From assembly GCA_963675135.1 (NCBI GenBank), contig OY776132.1:66230850-66294849 (forward strand): a stretch of DNA of 64,000 bases. The letters are read 5' to 3'. A program made the position numbers and the translations under genes. The notes beneath the pieces were generated by a model that was given only the letters and a program-made list of their open reading frames with translations, had not been told where the DNA came from and did no database searches. How positions within the stretch are numbered: position 1 is the first letter of the stretch; the number at the start of each line of letters is the position of its first letter. The DNA is from Galeopsis tetrahit. Taxonomy: Eukaryota > Streptophyta > Magnoliopsida > Lamiales > Lamiaceae. Below are positions 57,001 to 64,000 of this stretch, in pieces.

Positions 57001-58704
57001 CGGTTCTGAACCACAAATGAATGATCAGAGAAAACAACGTCGATAGGATAATCAGAAGTCAGTTTGCTTATGGACAGTAAATTTTTAGTGAGATGTGGGA
57101 CGACCAGAACTAGGGCTGGCAAATCGTGTTATCGTGTCGTGTTTCGTGTCAACACGATAGTGACACGACACGATAAGGCTAAACACGAACACGACACGAT
57201 AAGGATATGTGTCGACACGACACGAACACGATAATTTTCGTGTCGACACGATAACAACACGATAATTTTCGTGTTGATGTGACACGACACGATAACGACA
57301 CGTAACACAATAACAACACGATAAGAAAATAAATCAATTTTAAATTGTATTAAATATATAAAAAATAATATATTTATATAAATATAAAAAATTATTATGT
57401 CATTATCGTGTTATTATCGGATACGTGTCATTATCGTGTCGTGTCATATCAGGTAAATAACAGGTTAACAGGTTGTTAATAGGTTAATGTGTTACCTGTT
57501 AATTTTATCATACTTAACGGGTTGACACGAACCCGACACGAAATTTTCGTGTCGTTATCAGGTCGCCCCGATAACGACAAGAACCCGATAAGGCCAAACA
57601 CTAACCTGTTATTTTCGTGTCGGATTCGTATCGTGCTATCGTGTCGTGTCGAAAATTGCCACCCCTAACCAGAACATTCAATAAGCGAAAGATTCCATGA
57701 GTCCGGGGTCATATGAGCAGAAGCACCAGTGTCAAGGAACCAATCTGAACTAGGGATAGGAGTAACAGAGCATTGCGACTCAAAAGCCTGAGCAAGATTA
57801 ACAGACGGCTGAGATGAGCGAGCATACCTCTCGGGACAACGACTAGCATAATGGCCCGATTAGCGACAGATCTGGCAAGTTGGAATAAAATATCGTTTAT
57901 TCTGATTTCCTTGCTGAGCAGAAGAGGGGCGACCACCGGAGCCAGCGGAGGAACGACCAACCGAGCTAGTTGGACGAGCATACGAGGAAAAACGGGGCTG
58001 CGAGGAACCCGAGCGCCGATCAGTTTCAAAGGCAAGAACTAGAGTGGGGGAAGGGTCCATTAAACGTTGCATAAGATCGAAATTAACAGCCGGATGAACC
58101 AGATCGCGAAAGGAGGGCATCAGATTCATGGACATGCGAGTGTCGGAGAAACCAAGAAACTAGGGACCAAGACCATTCAAGAACCAATGACTTTTATCGA
58201 TGACGTCAACGGGACGGCCGATAGAAGCCAACTGATCACAGAGAAGTCGAAACTTCTTATTGTATTCGTCAACGGAGGAAGAGACAGCGACGAAGATTGA
58301 ACAACTCGTTGCGGAGTTGATTGAGGCGAGAGGCAGATGAATGACTGAAGGCTTCCTCGATGGCTAACCAGACGGAGTGAGAAGAGGTGAGGCCGATGAT
58401 TTCGGCCATAGTCTCCTCAGAGAGAGAGAGAGAGAGGAGAGGAAAGAATAAGACTCAGAATCTTCTGATCCAGCGCAAACCAGGTAGTATAATCCGGGTT
58501 TGGAACGTCCTTGTCATCGTACTTGACGGTTCTGGGTGGAGCCGGGCAGGAACCGTCGACGTGAGAGAATAGATCATGACTGGTGAGGACAGGGACGATC
58601 TGATTACGCCGTACAAGATAATTTGACGCCGAAAGTTTGACGGTGAGCATATGAACAAGAGTATTGAGAGGGAGAGAAGTGGTGTAGGAGGAGGATCCTG
58701 CCAT
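54073..58704 (-). pseudogene. Copia gag-pol remnant, split by a MITE
   Basis: In order from 58704: a gag start (SAGSSSY-like, with SASNYLVRRNQIVPVL), a zinc-knuckle region around 57830-57890 (CQICR), protease WFLDTGASAHMTPDSW near 57740, then the MITE. After it come the pre-integrase domain (SFETWHHRLGHTS, CTPCQLAKSKHL), the integrase core (DLIHCDLWGPAP, FIDDYSHFTWFY, NGRAERKHRHITETG), DAFSTAAYIINRLPT, and RT with LLLYVDDIIVTC, KDLGELNYFLGLEV and SKPVSTPLVAG. RNase H ends with HIDIDCHFVREL and QVADIFTKSLPRP. Stops and frameshifts occur throughout, for example a TAG before DAFSTA and a stop before the SDGGT integrase motif. Not functional. Confidence 0.9.
57111..57667. mobile_element. hAT-type MITE, 557 bp, with 8-bp duplication
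   Basis: Ends TAGGGCTGGCAA and TTGCCACCCCTA are inverted repeats with one mismatch. A perfect 8-bp duplication ACCAGAAC lies at 57103-57110 and 57668-57675, the hAT signature. The interior is built from variants of CACGACACGATAA in both orientations with an AT-rich centre. No coding sequence. It sits between the protease and pre-integrase parts of the copia element. Confidence 0.93.
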
Positions 58705-58802
58705 GGTGCAGGAAGGAGAGAAACGACAATGGAGGAAGAGAAAATTTTAGCGTGAGGCTATGAGAGAGACGACTAGTGTTTAGGTGAGTTTGACTGATAC
58801 CA

Positions 58803-58960
58803 TGTGAAAATAGGTATGAGATCACCGTTAATGAGGTGATTGGGAAATTCCAATATATATAGTCAAGGTACAAGAGATTTACAAGGAAATAATAACAAAC
58901 AATTAAAGGAAATATTTACAAGATATGGTAAACAATAATTAAATTATTTATTTCCTATTA
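58803..58960 (-). repeat. 5' LTR of the copia element
   Basis: 158 bp, pairs with 53928-54085, and is followed by the ATGCT duplication. Confidence 0.92.
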
Positions 58961-59165
58961 ATGCTTCTATAGATTTTATTTTGCCACTTGATCACTTTGA
59001 TCTTAATAAAGAAGTTGAGAATAGCTTGGACATCCTTGGAAAAAAAGGAAAGGAATGGCAAGAGATGGTGAAAGAGCAAGAAGATTGCCCATTATTAAAA
59101 ATGCACAAGAATGAAATAAGAGATTGGTCTACTACTCAAGGGTTTAGGAATGCACAAGAATGAAA

Positions 59166-60136
59166 TAAGAGATGGTGAAAGAGCAAGAAGATTATGTGAA
59201 GATTTGTGTTTGGTTTAGTGCTCTCCATTCAGGATTAGGCAAGCCCGTGAGCTTTAGACTTTCATATATTGTGGTCTAATTATCTTCTTGTGAGTATCAT
59301 TCATGCTTGTGTGCTCTAAAACTTGTCAATGATCTTGTTTGAAGCTACTATTTGCGTGAAATCTTTGGAAGTGGTATAAGGCCATCTTTGTTTTGAATTT
59401 TTACTTGACCAAATTTTTCATACCAAATAAAAATTTTCCGTAGTTAGCCACTTTGAGCCTATTGACTTATATTATTTGGCAACCTGCAAAATTTAGCTAA
59501 TTTGTCCATCTTTTATGAACCTAATTTTCCTATAAACTAGTAGAGCTTGAATGTTGACAAATTTGATTGAATTGAGGTGAAATGTGAATTTGGTGGATTT
59601 GTTTGGTTGAAAAGTGAAAAGATTGAACAAAAAAAAAGAAAAGATGAACTGTGAGTTGTACATGAAAAAGAATGAGTTGAAAAGAAAAAAAAAAAAAACA
59701 CTCTCTTGTGTATTAGCAATTTGTAGAGCTTGAAGTTTAAAAGTTCTCAAAAAGTTTTGGTGGTGAAGAATGTGTTTTAAAAGGAAAGAGCAAGTAAATT
59801 GTGTGGATGGAGAAATTTGAGTTTCAAGTTGATCAATTGTAATTTTCTTCTTGCTTCACTAGTTTACGAGTCACTCTATCCAAACTTTCCCTACCTTAAC
59901 CAAAGAGCCTACATTACAACCAAATGTGAAGTCCTCATTGATTGAACACTTTCATGTGGTGGAGAACTTAGACATTTGACAAGCATATGATAGTGCACTT
60001 ATATGATTTGATTTTGAGAGCATACATTTTCTTGATATACACTTTGTGTGATGAGAGATACACTTACTTGTGAGGAAATTGTGAATTGAACACTTAATCT
60101 TGCATGGATTTGAACATATCTTGTGAACTTACTTAT
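59166..60136. other. Non-coding interior tail of the outer element
   Basis: AT-rich sequence with poly-A stretches (59625-59700), a small tandem duplication around 59100-59190 (GCACAAGAATGAAATAAGAGA), and no recognised domain on either strand. No polypurine tract is evident before 60137. Confidence 0.5.
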
Positions 60137-60266
60137 TGATTCTTCTATATTGCTTGAAATTCATGTGTATAATTTGCATAATTTTACAGGATTTCATGCA
60201 TTATTTACACTAAATTGATTAATTGCACTTGATTTGGAGAAAATGTTGTATTTTATTTATTTTATA
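60137..60266 (+). repeat. Start of the outer element's 3' LTR, cut by a mariner element
   Basis: From about 60152 the sequence GCTTGAAATTCATGTGTATA and the following TTACACTAAATTGATTAATTGC match the LTR family start (compare 3815-3920 and 31166-31260). The match stops at the TA before 60267. The rest of the LTR is not found in the window. Confidence 0.65.
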
Positions 60267-60768
60267 CTCCCTCTGTCCCAAAGGAACTTGCACCCCTGGG
60301 ACTGCACTCATATTCAGAAAAATTAATTTTATGTACTTTTGTTGACTTTTCAAAGGGGCATTAATGTCCATTAATGAAGAGATTAAATAAGATGATTAAC
60401 AAGAGTTTAAAAGTCATTACTGTTCGGATGAACAATAACAACACTGTTCAGATGAACAGTAACAACAAATTAATCTCATAAATTTAAATTTCTACAATAA
60501 CAATAAAATTTAAATTTCTACAATAAAAAATAAAATAAAAATTGTTTTAGAGTACAACAGTCCAATCAGTAGAGTTACAATCCAAAAGGGGGGGAATTTT
60601 TTCCCTCCACTATTACATTTTGCAAATCAAACCAAATTTACAGCCTAAAAAAAGAGGGAATTTTTCCCTCCACTAATACACAAGTCTAATCAAACCAAAA
60701 TTACAGCCTTCAATAAATATACATTTCTACATACCACACACATTCAGTTCTCCATAAATTCACAAAAT

Positions 60769-62284
60769 ATGACAAACAATAAAAGAGCACCTGATCTTTC
60801 TCCATCACACAAAAATTTAATATGTTAATTCGTCATTGCTAATAGCACAAACGGAGTTGTGCATAATGGCAAGGTGAAAGAAGCAGTGGCATCATTTGGA
60901 GTAAGTAAGAGGACTATTCAGTACACTTGGAAAGCTGTAAGACAACAAGTGTTAGATGGAGTTCCTATTTTGTTCACATAAAAAAATGGGCATTCAAGGA
61001 AAGGTAAAAGTTCAGTTAGATGTTCAACTGATGAAGAGCATACCTTTTGAGAAAATAAGCACAATTAGAAGATTAACTATGGCATTAAATATCAGCAAGA
61101 GTACTGTGGGTAGGTGGATCAAACAAGGACTCATCAAACCACACACTAATGCCATAAAGCCTAATCTTACAGAAGCAAACAAGTTGCTAAGGCTCAAGTA
61201 CAACTTGAGTGCATTGCAGTTTAATAGGAAAGCTAGCAACATCAAATTTCAAACTATGCATAATGTGATACACATTGATGAGAAATGGTTTTACATGACA
61301 AGGACAAATGGGAGGTACTATCTGCTCCCAGGTGAAATTGAGCCATACAGATCATGCAAGAGTAAAATGTACATTCCCAAAATCATGTTTATGTGTGCAG
61401 TGGCAAGACCACATTATTCAACTGGTGGTGAGCTCATCTTTGATGGAAAGATTGATATCTTTCCATTCACAGAGATGGTACCAGCCCAGAGAAACAGCAA
61501 AAACAGAATAAGAGGCACATTGGTCAATAAACCTATTGAGTCAATCACTAATGAAGTCATAAAAAAATGTCTTGTGAAACAGGTAATAAATTTTAAACTA
61601 TCAGAACATATTGTCATAATCTAGTTTGCATGGTAAGTCTCCTAATGTGTTGTGAATGTACATTTAAATATTCACAACACATTTGTGACATTACACTCAT
61701 CAAGTATTCATTTTTTCCCTACTAATTTATTCAAGTAATCATATTTTACCAGCAATTAAATCAAGATGGCCAGAAAATGCAAGCAAAGACATCATAATTT
61801 AACAAGACAATGCAAAATCACACATTCGTGACTCTGATCCAGAATTTAGAGCTGCTGCATCATCAAATGGATTTAATATCCAACTGATTTGTCAGCCAAC
61901 TAATTCACCAGATATTAATGTCAATGACTTAGGGTGGTTCAGGGCAATACAATCATTGCAGGTGGAAACATCAAGCTACAGTGTGGATGAATTGATTCAA
62001 AATGTGATCCTATCTTTTGAAAGTCTAGAGCACACCACACTTAACAATGTCTTCTTGAGTTTACAAAATTGTATGGTTGAGATTATGAAGGTGAATGGGC
62101 ACAACAACTATAAGGTTCCACATATGGGCAAAGCTACCTTAATAAGGGAAGAACGACTACCAATAACCTTAGAAGTTGATGAAGATTTGGTAAGAGGGTG
62201 CATAAATCACTTGGTGTCACAAAAACATAATGAATATGAGCCATATAATATTGAAGCACTTATGGAAGATTTATCATATGTTTA
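60769..62284 (+). pseudogene. Mariner-like transposase (DD39D), decayed
   Basis: The N-terminal frame from 60769 has a helix-turn-helix segment (AVASFGVSKRTIQYTWKA) with stops at 60826-60828 and at 60977-60979. After a frameshift near 60990 the frame reads MALNISKSTVGRWIKQG, then the first catalytic Asp in VIHIDEKWFY, YYLLPGE, MFMCAVARP and FDGKIDIFPF. Around 61582-61735 an intron or insert with a GTGTTGTGAAT/ATTCACAACAC palindrome intervenes. The frame resumes LPAIKSRWPENASKDIII, a TAA, then the second Asp QDNAKSH and the third in SPDINVNDLGWF; exactly 39 residues separate the second Asp and the Asp of NVND. The end is VPHMGKATL...LEVDEDLVRGC. It belongs to the plant mariner family and is inactive because of stops and a frameshift. 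Confidence 0.9.
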
Positions 62285-62409
62285 ATTAGGGAGGAATACT
62301 ACTTTTTGTGTGCCTTTTGTGATGTTTAGAGCATAAACATAGGATATATGTTCACTTTTTGCTTAGGTTGTAAACATCAATATATGATGAATTTTGTAAG
62401 TTTTGTTTT

Positions 62410-62665
62410 TACCCTCAGAAAAATATCATCATTGGGTAAACAATGCCTAAATCAAGTCTCCTAAACTAGGATTCAAACTCTAGTGGTGACATTAATCTAA
62501 GCATAATTATGCTCATAATTGATCCACTCCATTTACTCATTAACCATCAACATCTTACCTTCAGAAAAATATCATCATTGGGTAATTCTCCTAAGCCTAA
62601 ATCAAGTCTCCTAAACTATGATTCAATTACTAATGGTGACATTAATCTAAGCATAACCAACATAA
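62410..62665. repeat. Imperfect tandem duplication, ~156-bp period
   Basis: CAGAAAAATATCATCATTGG occurs at about 62416 and 62572, each followed by CTAAATCAAGTCTCCTAAAC and GGTGACATTAATCTAAGCATAA. Two copies. Confidence 0.8.
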
Positions 62666-62689
62666 AATCCTGCACATTCACCCAACATA

Positions 62690-63275
62690 AAGAAGAAAAA
62701 TTCAGCATACAATCAACATATTCACCCAAAATCATAACACAATTCAACATATTCACCTAAAATCAGAACACAATTCAGCATATTCACCCAAAATCAGCAT
62801 ACAATTCGAGCTATTTACCCAAAATCAGCATACAATTCGAGCTATTTACCCAAAATCAGCATACAAATCCAGCTATTTACCCAAAATCAGCATACGATCA
62901 TCAAATTCACCCAAAATCAGCATACAATTCAAGCTATTTACCCAAAATCAACAAACAATTTTAGAAAAGATGCCCAAAATCAGCATACAATTCAAGCTAT
63001 TTACCCAAAATCAGCATACAATTCGAGAAAAGAGGCCCAAAATCAGCATACAATTCAAGTTATTTACCCAAAATCAGCATACAATCATTAAATTCACCCA
63101 AAATAAGGAAACAATTCAGCATATTCCCCCAAAATCAACATACAATTCAAGCTATTTACCCAAAACCAACATACAGTTCAAGCTATTTACCCAGAATCAA
63201 CATATAATTTGAGAAAAGAGGTCCAAAATCAGCATATAATTCAAGCTATTTACCCAAAATCAACATACAACCCAA
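62690..63275. repeat. 31-bp tandem repeat field
   Basis: Variants of CAGCATACAATTCGAGCTAT followed by TTACCCAAAAT recur, exactly 31 bp apart at 62795, 62826 and 62857 and then with insertions and variants to about 63275. The plus-strand open frame 62970-63212 is made of these repeats and is not a gene. Confidence 0.85.
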
Positions 63276-63440
63276 AATACACACAATCTCATAACATAAA
63301 TCCCACATGCAACATAATACAAAATTAGAATTACACAAAACCCTAAATACACACAATCTCAGAACATAAATCCCACATGCAACATAACATAAAATCATAA
63401 TTACACAAAACCCTAAATACACACAATCTCATAACATAAA
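63276..63440. repeat. 70-bp tandem repeat, a little over two copies
   Basis: ACACACAATCTCATAACATA with AATCCCACATGCAACATAA and TTACACAAAACCCTAAAT repeats at a 70-bp period from about 63279, ending in a partial third copy. Confidence 0.8.
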
Positions 63441-63441
63441 A

Positions 63442-63945
63442 TTAGTAAAAAGAATTACACAAATTACCGCAATCATCAATTATAGAGGCAACTCCTGGAA
63501 CCCAAATTGCTAGAACTTCCAAGTACCATGTATATTTTTTGCGAGTATCGAACCAATCAGACATCATCGGCTGTACAAAAGGTGGATCGACACCCATCTC
63601 AGTCTCCTCCACACAAGAATAGAATGAATTTGGTGTCATTGGCTCAATTAAAGGTGAATTGTCACCCATCTCAAAAACTTCGGACTCAAAAGTCGATCCA
63701 GCCTCATAATCGAGAGACGACGACAACGAGTCGGGCACAAAACCTGAAGTAAATGAAGAACCGAGAGCGAGAGACGGAGATAGTGAGTCGGACACATAAC
63801 CAGAAGTAAATGAAGAATCGAGAGAGGGAGATGGTGAAAGCAATTCAAACAAATAACCTGAACTAAACGAAGAATCGAGAGAGGGAGATGGCAAAAACGA
63901 GTGCGACAAAAAATCTGAACTAAACAAAGAATCGAGAAAAGACAT
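63442..63945 (-). CDS. Hypothetical Ser-rich protein, probably a first exon
   Basis: 167 codons from the ATG at 63945. The first ~90 residues contain a ~17-residue repeat (SLDSSF(S/T)SGY...(S/L)LSPS) in about four copies, matching a 51-bp DNA repeat. The second half is acidic and ends WYLEVLAIWVPGVASIIDDC. A GT donor (GCG|GTAATTTG) near 63466 suggests the exon ends there and that the last residues are intron read-through. No family recognised. It faces the mariner transposase gene, so it may be mariner cargo, a host gene or chance. A (GA)n run upstream (63977-63996) may be in its promoter or 5' UTR. Confidence 0.4.
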   Translation of the reverse strand: MSFLDSLFSSDFLSHSFLPSPSLDSSFSSGYLFELLSPSPSLDSSFTSGYVSDSLSPSLALGSSFTSGFVPDSLSSSLDYEAGSTFESEVFEMGDNSPLIEPMTPNSFYSCVEETEMGVDPPFVQPMMSDWFDTRKKYTWYLEVLAIWVPGVASIIDDCGNLCNSFY

Positions 63946-64000
63946 TTGAGTTCTTCGATTTAGGGTTTGATTTTAGGGAGAGAGAGAGAGAGAGAGGAAG

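Larger units (their letters stand above)
53928..58960 (-). mobile_element. Ty1/copia retrotransposon, 5.0 kb, decayed
   Basis: LTRs of 158 bp (53928-54085 and 58803-58960) differ at about two positions. They are flanked by a perfect ATGCT duplication at 53923-53927 and 58961-58965. The primer-binding site (minus strand 58802-58791, TGGTATCAGTCA, initiator-Met type) lies beside the right LTR and the PPT (minus strand, GCTTAAGGGGGGA) beside the left, so it runs right to left. It contains a 557-bp hAT-type MITE. The pol region is related to the truncated copia at 5759-8339: both have DAFSTA(V/A)YIINRLP and ADIFTKSLPRP. Confidence 0.93.
37651..59165 (+). pseudogene. Degenerate proline-rich gag-like frame of the outer element (split into four)
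   Basis: The frame is continuous when three insertions are skipped. About 37790-37915 reads NGMIYHLQHGDLSYNN; 49366-49586 is proline-rich (YYHPPPHEHPYLPYPYPPPP) and ends FEFDVASKGDCYDSEGS; 53460-53927 continues FQYDYQMQQDLSHYQEWG, a Gln-rich coiled-coil stretch and LLDIYA; 58966-59165 continues SIDFILPLDHFDLNKEVE. Stops occur in each piece. The lengths skipped match the three LTR-element insertions exactly at their target duplications. No protease, RT or integrase follows. The arrangement resembles plant elements that carry only a gag-like gene (TR-GAG/LARD), although a specific domain hit cannot be claimed. Confidence 0.6.
31156..60266 (+). mobile_element. Outer non-autonomous Ty3-like element (LARD/TR-GAG-like), heavily interrupted
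   Basis: The 5' LTR (31156-37625 including a MULE, about 1.56 kb without it) belongs to the same family as the 3805-5505 solo LTR and has the same AGTCA end. It is followed by a primer-binding-site-like sequence. The interior continues through 37627-37915, 49366-49586, 53460-53927 and 58966-60136, roughly 2.1 kb once insertions are removed. It encodes only a degenerate gag-like frame. The start of the 3' LTR is seen at 60137-60266, where a mariner element interrupts it. No polypurine tract is obvious before 60137 and the right end is not in the window, so the outer boundary is inferred. Confidence 0.72.
60267..64000 (+). mobile_element. Plant mariner-like element, left end visible, right end beyond the window or lost
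   Basis: CTCCCTCTGTCCCAAAGGAA follows a TA dinucleotide, a typical plant mariner/Stowaway terminus. A decayed mariner transposase gene follows in the same direction (60769-62284). The inverse terminus was not found up to 64000, so the right boundary is open and the end given here is only the window edge. The sequence from 62285 on may or may not belong to this element. Confidence 0.65.

Noticed and set aside
62970..63212. 80-codon frame with repeated FKLFTQNQ
   Set aside because: Translation of the 31-bp tandem repeats; no conserved start or domain.

Overview
This window is plant nuclear DNA, most likely from a eudicot; I could not determine the species. The basis is AT-rich non-coding sequence, short GT-AG introns, single-copy genes typical of land plants (a FUC1-type alpha-L-fucosidase, a VPS24-type ESCRT-III subunit, a serine carboxypeptidase-like protein, a METTL21-type methyltransferase), plant-type Ty1/copia and Ty3/Tat retrotransposons, a MULE carrying a plant mobile domain gene, and a plant mariner-like element. 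No tRNA, rRNA, organellar or bacterial gene was recognised.

Layout. 1-8.95 kb is a decayed LINE (reverse-transcriptase zinc-binding region to RNase H) cut by four LTR insertions: an LTR running off the left edge, a small non-autonomous LTR element carrying a piece of a host metallo-beta-lactamase-fold gene (1189-3765), a 1.7-kb solo LTR (3805-5505) and an internally deleted copia element (5759-8339). 9.7-30.7 kb is the gene-bearing part: FUC1 (+), METTL21-like (-), a decayed carboxypeptidase copy (-), an intact carboxypeptidase-like gene (-), about 6 kb of AT-rich intergenic DNA, and VPS24 (-). Exon structures of the four intact genes were resolved by hand and each gives a complete in-frame protein (530, 292, 506 and 222 codons).

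31.1 kb to the right edge is one large nest. The outer layer is a non-autonomous Ty3-like element (1.56-kb LTR, proline-rich gag-like frame, no pol). It holds a Mutator-like transposon in its 5' LTR (31449-36345), a Tat-lineage Ty3 element (37916-49360), a large-LTR element with almost no interior (49587-53454), a copia element (53928-58960, itself carrying a hAT-type MITE at 57111-57667), and a mariner-like element (from 60267) in what looks like its 3' LTR. Five of the six nested insertions are bounded by target-site duplications read directly from the sequence (one with a mismatch); for the mariner only the left TA is visible. When the three internal LTR-element insertions are removed conceptually, the outer reading frame rejoins.

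The host genes are housekeeping-like and show no operon or shared pathway: cell-wall/glycan defucosylation (FUC1), protein-lysine methylation (METTL21-like), secretory or vacuolar peptide or acyl processing (SCPL), and endosomal sorting (VPS24). The most unusual content is in the transposons: a MULE carrying a plant-mobile-domain gene plus an OTU-type fusion gene that has lost its transposase core, a Tat element with a spliced antisense extra gene and a 124-bp satellite-like array, and a small LTR element that has picked up host coding sequence.
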